Source: Candidatus Hydrogenedentota bacterium (GTDB taxonomy: Bacteria > Hydrogenedentota > Hydrogenedentia > Hydrogenedentales > CAILVY01). From it: DNA of 59,205 nt. The DNA is taken from the NCBI GenBank assembly GCA_029565395.1, contig JAKQOG010000151.1, positions 1-59,205 of the forward strand, given 5' to 3'. A program made the translations under genes and the position numbers. Numbering within the stretch: position 1 is the stretch's first letter; every line of letters begins with the position of its first letter. The notes below the pieces were generated by a model. The model had not been told where the DNA came from. It saw only the letters and a list, made by a program, of their open reading frames with translations, and ran no database searches. Shown piece after piece: positions 16,748 to 25,255 of the stretch.

Positions 16748-18031
16748 ATGATAGATGAACGCACATTGGAAAAAGAAGCCTTGGCGGAGATTGGGCGGCG
16801 GGGCATAGCGGAAACATTGTCCTATGTTGGGTCAAATTCCCGCTACTACCAGCGTGTTTTCAAGGAACTTCACGCCCGGCCCGAGGACTTTTCCGATCTG
16901 GATGCCTTCCGGCAGTTCCCCCTGACCACCAAACAGGATGTGTCGGGGAGTATTCGCGATTTCTGGTGCGTGGAGGAACAGCGGGTGGTGGATATTTCCA
17001 CGACGAGCGGCACGACGGGGCATCCCACGCTGTATCCCATGACCTATGGGGATATAGAGCGGCTGGGTGTAAATGAATACCTGTCTTTTCGATGTGCAGG
17101 GTTAACGGAGCACGACACGGTGATTCTTGCTGTAACCATGGATCGTTGTTTCATGGCGGGGCTTGCCTACTATGAAGGCTTGACGCGTATCGGGGCCACA
17201 ACGATCCGGGTTGGTTCCGGCCCCTATGGCATGCTTCTCGACTTTCTGGAACGGGTACGGCCGACAGCCATTGTATCCGTGCCGTCCTATCTTCGGAAAA
17301 TCGGCCTATATGCACAAGAAAACGGCTTGGACCTGGCTTCCAGTCCCGTTAATAGACTGATCTGCATCGGAGAGCCCATCCGTGAACCCAATTTCTCGTT
17401 GAATCCCCTTGGTCAACAAATCGAGCAGTTGTGGGGGGCGCGTGTCTATTCCACCTATGGAATCACGGAACTGGCAATATCCTTTTGCGAATGCGATGCC
17501 GCAGGCGGGGGCCATCTTCACCCGGAACTGATTTATGCGGAGATTGTGGACGAAAAGGGGCATCCGGTTCCGGAAGGGGAGATTGGCGAACTGGTGGGAA
17601 CCACCATCGGGGTTCAGGCCATGCCGATTGTGCGGTTCGCGACAGGGGACTGTTCGTTTATTCAGCGCGAACGTTGTGCCTGTGGGCGGTGGACGCCGCG
17701 GTTGGGACCGATTGTCGGGCGGAAGCGCCATTTAATGAAAATCAAGGGGACATCGGTCTACCCGGCGGCGGTGCAGCGTGTTCTGGACAGTCTGCCGCAG
17801 GTCCGGGAGTATGTAATGGTGGTTCGCTCGGTGGCGGCCTTGTCAGACGAGTTGACGGTCATGGTGGCATTACAGGGAGAGGCCAACACCGGGGCGGACC
17901 TTGTCCGGCAACACTTGCAGGCGGCGTTAAAAGTGACGCCGGTCGTGAAGGTGGTCAGCATGGAAGAAATCGAGCGGCTCCAAGATATTCAGCACTTGCG
18001 CAAGAAGCGCGTTTTTATTGACGAGCGGTGA
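16748..18031 (+). CDS. PaaK-like adenylate-forming ligase
   Basis: A 427-residue enzyme of the phenylacetate-CoA ligase family. The AMP-binding P-loop is STTSGTTGHPT (about 85-95), the adenine-side motif is YSTYGITE (about 235), and a Cys pair in CACGRWTPRLGPIVGR is typical of PaaK relatives. These enzymes activate carboxylic acids, often aromatic, as acyl adenylates and then thioesters. It heads the cluster and is one of two adenylating enzymes, so it may supply a starter acid or attach a finished chain to a carrier. It is separated by 187 bp from the next gene, so it may be transcribed on its own. The substrate cannot be read from sequence. Confidence 0.85.
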   Translation: MIDERTLEKEALAEIGRRGIAETLSYVGSNSRYYQRVFKELHARPEDFSDLDAFRQFPLTTKQDVSGSIRDFWCVEEQRVVDISTTSGTTGHPTLYPMTYGDIERLGVNEYLSFRCAGLTEHDTVILAVTMDRCFMAGLAYYEGLTRIGATTIRVGSGPYGMLLDFLERVRPTAIVSVPSYLRKIGLYAQENGLDLASSPVNRLICIGEPIREPNFSLNPLGQQIEQLWGARVYSTYGITELAISFCECDAAGGGHLHPELIYAEIVDEKGHPVPEGEIGELVGTTIGVQAMPIVRFATGDCSFIQRERCACGRWTPRLGPIVGRKRHLMKIKGTSVYPAAVQRVLDSLPQVREYVMVVRSVAALSDELTVMVALQGEANTGADLVRQHLQAALKVTPVVKVVSMEEIERLQDIQHLRKKRVFIDER

Positions 18032-18107
18032 ATGGGCATCACAATACTGCGTTATGGCAGGAGAAGGTGAGGTGTGCAAAGAGGTATTTTGCGCTTCTAT
18101 TTCACAG

Positions 18108-18168
18108 GGTATATACTATTTCCTCGGCCTCTTGATGGGATTATGTATTTTTTGCCATATAATATACC
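18108..18168 (+). promoter_or_regulatory. Promoter and candidate operator before the XRE regulator
   Basis: TATAAT lies at 18158-18163; the -35 region is weak (TTGATG only at a long spacing), as expected for a regulated promoter. Imperfect inverted repeats GGTATATACTA (18108-18118) and TATAATATACC (18158-18168, overlapping the -10 box) could bind the adjacent XRE protein. This promoter would start transcription of 18219-23005. Confidence 0.45.
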
Positions 18169-18218
18169 CGGAAAGGGATAATCACATTAGGAAGGTATTA
18201 CGTGGAGGAAGCGGAGGG

Positions 18219-18422
18219 ATGGATGCTAAAAAGTTTGGGAAAAAGATAAAGCTGGCCCGAATAGAACTGGACCTTACCCAAACCAGTCTTGCGGAACAGA
18301 TAAATGCCAAACAGAAGAGCATCTCCCGCTATGAAAACGGGATTTCTTTTCCTTCCCTGGAGACGTTGGAAAAATTGTCGGAGGTTCTTAAGAAGCCTGC
18401 CGGTTATTTCCTTGAGAAATGA
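18219..18422 (+). CDS. XRE-family transcriptional regulator
   Basis: A 67-residue protein that is almost entirely one helix-turn-helix domain (MDAKKFGKKIKLARIELDLT, then QTSLAEQINAKQKSISRYENG). I place the start at ATG 18219 behind GGAGG; the longer frame to 18018 contains no conserved sequence. The stop codon overlaps the next start (ATGA), so it is coupled to the ketoreductase gene. It is the only DNA-binding protein in the cluster and is therefore its likely local regulator. The promoter with inverted repeats just upstream suggests autoregulation. Confidence 0.85.
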   Translation: MDAKKFGKKIKLARIELDLTQTSLAEQINAKQKSISRYENGISFPSLETLEKLSEVLKKPAGYFLEK

Positions 18423-19189
18423 ACTATTATGGCCGGGATGAACTACACACAGCCATGAATACGACGAGTGAAAAAATTGCCTTGGTGATTGGAGGGAGCC
18501 GCGGCATTGGCAAAGCAATTGCCGTGCGTCTGGCGCGATCCGGGTTTTCCATCTGGTTGACCTATCACAAGAATCATGAGGCGGCGTCAGCAGTAAAAGC
18601 CGAGATAGAAGGTCTTGGAAAATCGTGCACAATTATTCCCTTTGACGTTGCAAATTACGAGGAAACCCAGAATGCACTCGGCAGCCTCTGCGAACAGACC
18701 CCGCCGGACGTGGTGGTGTTTAATTCCGGGATAAGCCGGGATAATCTGCTGGTTTGGATGACGCGCGAGGAATGGGATAGCGTGCTCTCAACGAATCTTG
18801 ACGGGTTTTACAACGTGATGCATGCCGTGCTTTTTCCGATGCTGCGTCAAAAGCGGGGACGCATTGTGGTGATATCATCTACATCAGGCCAAATCGGACA
18901 GTCCGGGCAGGTAAATTATTCGGCCTCCAAGGCCGGGCTTATCGGGGCGGTGAAGGCCTTGGCGCGGGAAGTGGGGAAACGCAATATACTGGTGAATGTG
19001 GTGGCGCCGGGCCTAATAGAAACCGACATGACCAGTGAATTGCCCAAAGAACAGATTCTTCCCTTGATTCCGCTCGCACGGTTCGGCATGCCGGACGATG
19101 TGGCTTCCGTTGTAAACTTCCTCTGTTGTGAAGAGCACATGTATATCCACGGGCAGGTCATTGGCATCAACGGGGGATTGGCGATTTAG
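18419..19189 (+). CDS. 3-ketoacyl-ACP reductase (FabG/ApeQ-like SDR)
   Basis: A 256-residue short-chain dehydrogenase. The cofactor motif is GGSRGIG (about 25-31). The catalytic Ser lies in ISSTSGQ and the Tyr-Lys pair in YSASK. The C-terminus is GQVIGINGGLAI, close to FabG. It would reduce 3-ketoacyl-ACP with NAD(P)H after each condensation, the role of ApeQ in aryl polyene assembly. The start overlaps the regulator stop (ATGA at 18419); an internal ATG at 18455 is an alternative. The FAD oxidoreductase begins 5 bp downstream. Confidence 0.88.
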   Translation: MNYYGRDELHTAMNTTSEKIALVIGGSRGIGKAIAVRLARSGFSIWLTYHKNHEAASAVKAEIEGLGKSCTIIPFDVANYEETQNALGSLCEQTPPDVVVFNSGISRDNLLVWMTREEWDSVLSTNLDGFYNVMHAVLFPMLRQKRGRIVVISSTSGQIGQSGQVNYSASKAGLIGAVKALAREVGKRNILVNVVAPGLIETDMTSELPKEQILPLIPLARFGMPDDVASVVNFLCCEEHMYIHGQVIGINGGLAI

Positions 19190-19193
19190 CGAT

Positions 19194-20705
19194 ATGCACT
19201 CAATTAAACACTATGATCATATCGTGGTTGGAGGCGGCATCAGCGGACTCTCTCTGTCCCTTTTACTGGGGATGACCGGGAACAAGGTTCTTTTGCTTGA
19301 AAAGGGCAAAAACATTGGCGGGGCATTGTTCCGTTTCCGGCGCAACGGGATCCCTTTTGACACAGGGTTCCATTTTACGGGCGGTTTCTATAAAAACGGC
19401 ATTTTGAACGACATGCTTACGGTCCTGGGCATCCATGATCGGATTCATCCCCTTGTGTTCAGTGGACCAGGAGCGAGCCGCTTTGTCTTTGAATCCGAAC
19501 AAGAAGCATTTGACATTCCCGTGGGCATAGACAATCTAATTCCGGTTCTTAAGAAACGGTTTCCACGTGAACATGCGGCCATCGATCGCTATTTTGATCT
19601 GATCAGGCGTGTTTGCGCGAACACAACCGCCATGAACCTGCGCAAAACCATGATGCTGGCGGATACAATGGATGAGGACTTCGTCAGCCTGCAGGAGGTA
19701 TTGGATCAACTGACGGGGAATGAGCTGTTGAAGGGTTTTTGTTGCGGTTACTGCATGTGCTATGGCGTGAAACCCAGCGAGATTTCTTTTGCCAATCACG
19801 CCCGGGTGGCCGTGGGGTTGTATGAAACCCTCGCGCGCGTAAAAGACGGCGGGGATGCCTTTATTCAGGCATTTCAAGAACGCTTTAAGGCATATGACAT
19901 CGAGATACGCTGCAATACTTCCATTGAACACTGTATCGAGATTCGGGACCAACAGGTGCGTACGTTCCTTTTAAGCGATGGCGAGGAAGTCGCCGCGAAA
20001 TTCTGCATTTTCACCATTCATCCTCAGGAAGTGCTCAAGATACTGCCCCGGGAGCATTTCTCCAAAGCCTTTCGAGATCGGGTTGACGCGTTTGAACCGT
20101 CCTTGGGATTCTTTTCGGCGCATGGCGTGGTGGAAGACTGCAAGCCTGACGATGATTTCGGACCTTCGATAGTCTCTCTCTATCCGCTTCCCAACCTGAA
20201 TACGCTGCTTTCCCCGGAATATGACGGCCCGCAAGCGTTGGTGATGTTGCGAAACAAGGAATCCGCGGACGGAAAAGTCTACAACGTTGTTACCGCATTC
20301 GAACCCTCATTCCGCGAGCATGTAGCGCCCTGGCGGGACTCTTCCGTAGGGAAACGGCCAAAGGGATACCGGGACTACAAAGAACGCAGGATGAACCTGA
20401 TTCATCAACGTTTTACGGAGTATTATCCGGAGTACAAAAATTCTTTCAAGATAATCGATGCGGCGTCCATGCTTACCTTTCGGGATTATCTGCATTCCCC
20501 CGAGGGTTGCGCGTATGGAATAAAACAGAAAATCGGCCAGTTTAATTTATTCGGCAAATTGCCGCTCTCCAATATTTACGTTGCCGGTCAAAGCGCGGTT
20601 ATGCCGGGTATTGTCGGTGCAATGATTTCATCGTTTATCGTGACCAGAAGCCTGGTTGGAAAAGAAAAGTACGGCCAGTTCATTGAAGAAAGATTAGCAC
20701 ATTGA
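19194..20705 (+). CDS. Phytoene-desaturase-like FAD oxidoreductase
   Basis: A 503-residue protein of the CrtI/CrtISO/retinol-saturase type. The N-terminal dinucleotide fold is VVGGGISGLSLSLLLG, followed by LLLEKG-x-NIGG and GFHFTGG. The C-terminal FAD-contact segment is NIYVAGQSAVMPGIVGAMIS. Relatives desaturate, isomerise or saturate conjugated polyene chains. Start ATG 19194; stop overlaps the following TTG start. In this cluster it may adjust double bonds in the polyene product or its precursor. Similar enzymes accompany FabF and radical SAM genes in gene sets proposed for ladderane lipids. Reaction not deducible from sequence. Confidence 0.8.
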   Translation: MHSIKHYDHIVVGGGISGLSLSLLLGMTGNKVLLLEKGKNIGGALFRFRRNGIPFDTGFHFTGGFYKNGILNDMLTVLGIHDRIHPLVFSGPGASRFVFESEQEAFDIPVGIDNLIPVLKKRFPREHAAIDRYFDLIRRVCANTTAMNLRKTMMLADTMDEDFVSLQEVLDQLTGNELLKGFCCGYCMCYGVKPSEISFANHARVAVGLYETLARVKDGGDAFIQAFQERFKAYDIEIRCNTSIEHCIEIRDQQVRTFLLSDGEEVAAKFCIFTIHPQEVLKILPREHFSKAFRDRVDAFEPSLGFFSAHGVVEDCKPDDDFGPSIVSLYPLPNLNTLLSPEYDGPQALVMLRNKESADGKVYNVVTAFEPSFREHVAPWRDSSVGKRPKGYRDYKERRMNLIHQRFTEYYPEYKNSFKIIDAASMLTFRDYLHSPEGCAYGIKQKIGQFNLFGKLPLSNIYVAGQSAVMPGIVGAMISSFIVTRSLVGKEKYGQFIEERLAH

Positions 20706-21925
20706 GAAGAGTAGCCATTACAGGAATAGGGGCGGTTTCTCCGCTGGGCAATACTGTCTCTGCGATGATTTCCGGCATCGAGCGCCGCGAATGCGCAACA
20801 GAATATATACCGGATTGGCAGCGCTACAAAGGCTTGCGGTGTCTAGTGGCCGCGCCCGTGCAGATGCAGGATGAGAAGCTGATTCCGCGTCATAACCGGC
20901 GGTCTATGGGGCGGCTGAGCATCTTTTCGGTACAAGCAACGGATCAGGCGCTCCTGGATTCAGGAATAGACCGCCGGCATTTATCCGGCGGGCGCCTAGG
21001 CTGTGTGATCGGATCGACCATGGGCAGCGCGGAAAGTATTGCGGAGGCATTTGAGACCCTTATTCCCAATAACGATCTGTCACAAATGACCTCCACTAAA
21101 TTTTTCCAATGCATTTCTCATACCGCGGCGATGAACGTGGCCCAGTATCTGGGAATTACCGGGAGAGTGATGGCCACCTGCGCCGCATGTGCGTCCGCGA
21201 TACAAGCCATCGGCGCGGGCTATGATTTAGTTCGTATGGGTGAGCAGGACATCATGCTGTGTGGCGGTGCGGAAGGGCTTCATCCAACGGTGGTGGGATC
21301 GTTCGACATTCTTTTTGCCACTTCCACAGGATATAACCAAACGCCCAAAAAAACACCGCGGCCCTTTGACGCCAAGCGGGACGGCCTGGTGTGTGGCGAA
21401 GGCGGCGGGATGGTGGTGCTGGAGGAATACGAATCGGCCAAGGCACGGAAGGCCCACATATACGCGGAGATTATTGGATACAACACGTGCGGAAACGGAA
21501 GCCATGTCAGCGAGTCCAACCGGGAGGCCATCGTATTTTGCATGCAGGAGGCGCTTAAAAGCGCGGGTATAACGCCTGATCAGGTGGACTACATCAACGC
21601 CCACGCCACGGCCACCATCCAAGGCGATAAAGAGGAAGCGGCGGCGGTCCGGGAAGTTTTTGGCGATCACGTTCCCATTAGCAGCCTGAAAGGGTATATG
21701 GGCCATACGTTGGGCGCCTCCGGCGCTATTGAATTGATCGCTTCATTAATCATGATGCGGAAGAATGTGATCTATCCAACCCTTAATTTGGATGAACCGG
21801 ATGCGGCCTGCCAGGGCATTTTTCATGTTACACAGCCCATGGATAAAAAAATCGACGTGATTTTGAAAAATTGTTTTGCGTTTGGCGGGATTAATTCTGC
21901 TCTGGTGTGCAGAAGAGCAGACTAA
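20702..21925 (+). CDS. 3-ketoacyl-ACP synthase II-type (FabF-like), active
   Basis: A 407-residue ketosynthase. The nucleophile is Cys163 (within TCAACASA). The two His motifs are present (NAHATAT and KGYMGHTLGASGAIE), so it should be competent for decarboxylative condensation of malonyl-ACP. It starts with TTG at 20702, overlapping the stop of the oxidoreductase gene (TTGA). No ketosynthase-like partner sits next to it, unlike the two other ketosynthases of the cluster, so it may initiate chains or act alone, as ApeR does. The ACP gene follows after 70 bp. Confidence 0.9.
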   Translation: MRRVAITGIGAVSPLGNTVSAMISGIERRECATEYIPDWQRYKGLRCLVAAPVQMQDEKLIPRHNRRSMGRLSIFSVQATDQALLDSGIDRRHLSGGRLGCVIGSTMGSAESIAEAFETLIPNNDLSQMTSTKFFQCISHTAAMNVAQYLGITGRVMATCAACASAIQAIGAGYDLVRMGEQDIMLCGGAEGLHPTVVGSFDILFATSTGYNQTPKKTPRPFDAKRDGLVCGEGGGMVVLEEYESAKARKAHIYAEIIGYNTCGNGSHVSESNREAIVFCMQEALKSAGITPDQVDYINAHATATIQGDKEEAAAVREVFGDHVPISSLKGYMGHTLGASGAIELIASLIMMRKNVIYPTLNLDEPDAACQGIFHVTQPMDKKIDVILKNCFAFGGINSALVCRRAD

Positions 21926-21995
21926 GCCATTCCGAGGCATTTTAAGAATAAACCGTGGATATTTATTACGACACGTATAGCGGGAGATGGCAGTG

Positions 21996-22253
21996 ATGGC
22001 TGAACAAGACATTGTAAATCTGGTAAACGGCGTATTCATGGAATCCTTTGAAATTCCGGGCGAAAAGCTCGTTCCGGAGGCGAAGATATTTACTGATCTG
22101 GGCCTGGACAGCCTGGATATTGTTGACCTGGTGGTCGCATTGCAGAAGAAATTCGGGGTGACCATGCGGGATGATGAACGTGTCCGCGCAATACGTACAT
22201 TGGAGGACATATATAACTTCATTCAGATCCTGAAACAAGAGAACCGCAAATAA
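21996..22253 (+). CDS. Acyl carrier protein (1 of 3)
   Basis: An 85-residue ACP with the phosphopantetheine attachment motif LGLDSLDIVDL. The ATG at 21996 is 9 nt behind GGGAG and is preferred to the one at 21987, which touches it. It would carry the growing acyl chain. Its stop overlaps the start of the acyltransferase gene (TAATG). Confidence 0.9.
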   Translation: MAEQDIVNLVNGVFMESFEIPGEKLVPEAKIFTDLGLDSLDIVDLVVALQKKFGVTMRDDERVRAIRTLEDIYNFIQILKQENRK

Positions 22254-23005
22254 TGCGATTCTTGAAGATTGCATATCTTAACCTGGCATTTTATGCGGCT
22301 TTTTTTGCATTTTCGCTGGCCGCGATTCCCGCCCTGACACTTTTTATGGTGCTTTGCGCACTTGTCTTTCCGCGGCGCTATGTGATGAAACGCCTCCGCC
22401 GGGTAATCAGTTGGTGGGGGTGGGTTGTAATTCACCTGTACGTTTTGTCGTTCTCATTAGTGCAGATCAAGCATGAAGGCATTGTTAAACGGGATGCCAA
22501 AGGTCCCTTCATATTTGTGTGCAACCACCGTTCGGTCTCCGATGCGTTTTACATGGCCTTGCTGCCCCTGGAGGTGGTTCAAGTAGTCAATGTCTGGCCG
22601 TTTCGCATCCCGATATTAGGGATTGTCGCAAAATTGGCGGGCTACATCAGTTTGTGGGAGACGCCTTTTGAGGAATTTGCGGCCAAGACCTCTCAATTGC
22701 TGCGGGACGGCGTTTCGATTGTCGCCTTCCCCGAAGGAACGCGCTCCCGCGATCAGTTGGTGGGGCAGTTTCACAGTGCGATATTCCGTGTTGCCCTGGA
22801 GACCAAGATCCCTATCGTGCCGTTGTGCATCACGGGGAGTGAAAACATTCCGCCAATAGGCTCGTTGTTATTACGGCCGGGGTGTATCCGGATACGGCAG
22901 CTCACGCCCATCGCTTGGGAAGAATATGGGCATATGAATCCATATACCTTAAAAAACCACATGCGCCAGATTATCATTGATGAAACAGCCGTGATGGAAA
23001 AATGA
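22253..23005 (+). CDS. Lysophospholipid/1-acylglycerol-phosphate acyltransferase (PlsC-like)
   Basis: A 250-residue membrane-associated acyltransferase. An N-terminal hydrophobic stretch is followed by the catalytic NHRSVSD (H-x4-D) and the substrate motif FPEGTRSR. It resembles ApeD of aryl polyene clusters and would move an acyl chain onto a glycerolipid or lysolipid at the inner membrane. It is the last gene before a 124-bp gap with a new promoter. A second, unrelated acyltransferase of the lauroyltransferase type is encoded at 34700. Confidence 0.85.
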   Translation: MRFLKIAYLNLAFYAAFFAFSLAAIPALTLFMVLCALVFPRRYVMKRLRRVISWWGWVVIHLYVLSFSLVQIKHEGIVKRDAKGPFIFVCNHRSVSDAFYMALLPLEVVQVVNVWPFRIPILGIVAKLAGYISLWETPFEEFAAKTSQLLRDGVSIVAFPEGTRSRDQLVGQFHSAIFRVALETKIPIVPLCITGSENIPPIGSLLLRPGCIRIRQLTPIAWEEYGHMNPYTLKNHMRQIIIDETAVMEK

Positions 23006-23081
23006 AATGCATGACATAAAAACAGAAGCTTAACCAGAACAGGCCTGGGTTTAGCCAAAAGGCCTTAAAAAAGTCCTCAAC

Positions 23082-23110
23082 TTGGACACATGAGGGTGTT
23101 TTTGTATATA
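23082..23110 (+). promoter_or_regulatory. Internal promoter of the gene cluster
   Basis: TTGGAC (23082-23087), 17-bp spacer, TATATA (23105-23110). The strong ribosome binding site CGGGAGG at 23118-23124 would lie almost at the transcript's 5' end, before ATG 23130. It would drive the long run of genes from 23130 to 43620. Confidence 0.6.
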
Positions 23111-23129
23111 TTTTTTTCGGGAGGTATTT

Positions 23130-24611
23130 ATGAGTTCGTGCTTTTTACCCATACAACCTTTTGAGTTTTCCGAACAGGAGATTGCGGAGACGGTTCGGGA
23201 GAATCGTCTCCTTTCCATGGAAATAGAGTTCAGCCAGCGCTGCAATTTGCGCTGTCAGTATTGCTATTACGCCGACAAAACAAGTTTTGAGAATGGACTC
23301 ACCCGTGAAGAAATTCATGACGTTTTACTCCAGGCAAAAGCGCTGGGGGCCAGAAAGATCATCATCCTGGGCGGCGAGCCGATGGTGTATCCCCATATCA
23401 TGGAGACGCTCCATTTTCTTCGCACGGAGGACCTCTATGTTGAAATGTTCACGAATGGTTACCGTATAAGTCCAGATATTGCGCAGCAGTTGTTCGACAT
23501 GCAGGTGTTCGTGGTGGTGAAAATGAACAGCCGTGCCGAACACATTCAGGATGCGCTTTCCGGAAAAAAAGGCGCGTACAAGAATATTCAGGAGGCTTTT
23601 AAGAATCTATTGCATGCCGGGTATCCAGGAGAGCAACCTCTTCTAGCGGTGAGCAGCATCATTTGCCAGCAAAACATAGACGATGTCCCTGCGATGTGGG
23701 AATGGCTTCGCGATCAAAACATCATTCCCTATTTTGAAATGATTACACCACAGGGACGGGCGCGCGCGAATGAGTGGTTGTATGTGGATATCGGACGTCT
23801 GGAAAAACTGTTTTACGCGCTGTCCGAACTGGATCGTGTCAAATACGATATTCACTGGGAGCCGCAACCGCCGCTGGTGGGCATAAAATGTCAACGGCAT
23901 CAGTATTCCTGCCTGGTGAACGCCCAAGGATATGTCTTCCCCTGTGTGGGGACAAATATCCCCGTGGGGAATATCCGCGAGCGAAAGCTAGCGGATATCA
24001 TCCGGGAGAGCGAGGTAATCCAGGATCTGAGGAATTACCGAAAGTACATAAAAGGCCCCTGCAGAACCTGCGAAAAGTTAAGCGAGTGTTACGGGTGCCG
24101 TGGAGCAGCCTATCAACTCACCGGAGACTACCTGGCCTCCGATCCCTGGTGCTGGCACAACGCCAACAAGCAAAATGACATTGTTCATTTGCCCGTGTCC
24201 GCGGATCACATCATTCCACAAAAACTATCCATGCGCGTGATTGACAAGCTGGAAAAAGTGAGTGAACGGATGGGTCAGGCATCGGTGAGCATATCGAATG
24301 ACATGCTGTTTGTGCGCGAGGATGGAACGCTTGACGAGGCAGTGTATCTGGAACTGATAGCGCAGACGATTGCAGCCCTGAATGGGTTTAAAATGCTTGG
24401 CGTGAGCGATGCTTCGCAAGATGGCTATCTTCTGGGCGCCCGGAACCTTGAAATTCTCGGCGTAGCGGGGATTGGGGATCTTCTGACGATAACCGTAAAT
24501 AAAGTCGCCCGTTATGGCGATTTTGGCATTGTATTGGGGCAGGTGTTCCGAGGCGATGAAATGCTTGCACAGGGCGAAGTGAAGATCTGGCAAAAGGACA
24601 TGGAATCATGA
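23130..24611 (+). CDS. Radical SAM/SPASM enzyme fused to a dehydratase-like hotdog domain
   Basis: A 493-residue fusion. Residues 30-240 are a radical SAM core with the 4Fe-4S motif C38-x3-C42-x2-C45 (QRCNLRCQYCYYADK). Residues 250-345 hold a Cys-rich SPASM-type extension (GIKCQRH, CVGTN, CRTCEKLSECYGCRGAA). Residues about 355-493 read as a hotdog fold of the ApeP 3-hydroxyacyl-ACP dehydratase type (IIPQKLSMRVIDKL, then YLELIAQTIAALNGF, then DLLTITVN). The usual acidic residue is kept (E408), but the His of the LPH motif is Gln364. It sits where aryl polyene clusters encode ApeP. I infer that the hotdog part docks or binds ACP-tethered chains for the radical domain; dehydration itself is doubtful. 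SPASM relatives usually modify peptides, so this pairing is unexpected. Confidence 0.82.
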   Translation: MSSCFLPIQPFEFSEQEIAETVRENRLLSMEIEFSQRCNLRCQYCYYADKTSFENGLTREEIHDVLLQAKALGARKIIILGGEPMVYPHIMETLHFLRTEDLYVEMFTNGYRISPDIAQQLFDMQVFVVVKMNSRAEHIQDALSGKKGAYKNIQEAFKNLLHAGYPGEQPLLAVSSIICQQNIDDVPAMWEWLRDQNIIPYFEMITPQGRARANEWLYVDIGRLEKLFYALSELDRVKYDIHWEPQPPLVGIKCQRHQYSCLVNAQGYVFPCVGTNIPVGNIRERKLADIIRESEVIQDLRNYRKYIKGPCRTCEKLSECYGCRGAAYQLTGDYLASDPWCWHNANKQNDIVHLPVSADHIIPQKLSMRVIDKLEKVSERMGQASVSISNDMLFVREDGTLDEAVYLELIAQTIAALNGFKMLGVSDASQDGYLLGARNLEILGVAGIGDLLTITVNKVARYGDFGIVLGQVFRGDEMLAQGEVKIWQKDMES

Positions 24612-25255
24612 CCAGGACGGGTTCATGGAAGGCATGGGTTATTTTTCTGGGCATAACCTTTCCGGTAGTATGCGGCGCCTCCGATCCCAAGGCCATTTTA
24701 CTTCGCATAGAACAGAAAATGTCCGAAGTCAAGACCATAGAAGCGGATTTTACCCAGGAAAAAATACTTGCGGCCTTCAAGCGTCCGTTGCTGTCCAAAG
24801 GGAAGATCTTCATTCAAAAACCACTCTTGTTTTCATGGCGCGTGGATGCGCCGGTCAGGTATTGCATGGTTATCAAGGAGGATTCTCTCAAACAATGGGA
24901 CGAGGAGACGAAACAGGTCCAGCACATATCCTTGACGGATAAGCCTGGTTTTTCCGATGTAATTGCCCAGATAAAAATCTGGTTTTCGGGGGAATATTCT
25001 TCGCTGGTGAAGGAGTATGCGGTGAAGGTTCTTTCGGAAGAGCCGGCGCAATTGGAGTTTTCGCCCAACGCATCAAGTCCGGCCGCGGAAGTAATAAAGA
25101 CAGTGCGTGTTGCGTTTGAATCGGATGAACGCTATTTGCGGGAAATCTATATTGAGGAAAAAGGCGGCGATAAGACGACGATCACCTTCTCATCGGCAAA
25201 ACTGAACACAGCCATCGATCCCTCCGCATGGGAAGTGAAGCCTGATGCTAAATAG
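24608..25255 (+). CDS. LolA-like outer-membrane lipoprotein carrier (ApeL-like)
   Basis: A 215-residue periplasmic protein with a signal peptide (WVIFLGITFPVVCGA). The LolA hallmark follows: MSEVKTIEADFTQEK and KGKIFIQKPLLFSWRVDAP. Members of this family shuttle lipidated cargo between membranes. In aryl polyene clusters a LolA homologue accompanies the MMPL exporter and is thought to take the lipid-linked pigment across the periplasm. Start and previous stop overlap (ATGA); the end overlaps the exporter gene by 11 nt. Confidence 0.85.
   Translation: MTRTGSWKAWVIFLGITFPVVCGASDPKAILLRIEQKMSEVKTIEADFTQEKILAAFKRPLLSKGKIFIQKPLLFSWRVDAPVRYCMVIKEDSLKQWDEETKQVQHISLTDKPGFSDVIAQIKIWFSGEYSSLVKEYAVKVLSEEPAQLEFSPNASSPAAEVIKTVRVAFESDERYLREIYIEEKGGDKTTITFSSAKLNTAIDPSAWEVKPDAK

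Noticed and set aside
18018..18218. N-terminal extension of the XRE regulator with a membrane span
   Set aside because: The hydrophobic stretch is produced by the AT-rich promoter region; the conserved domain starts at ATG 18219 with its own GGAGG.
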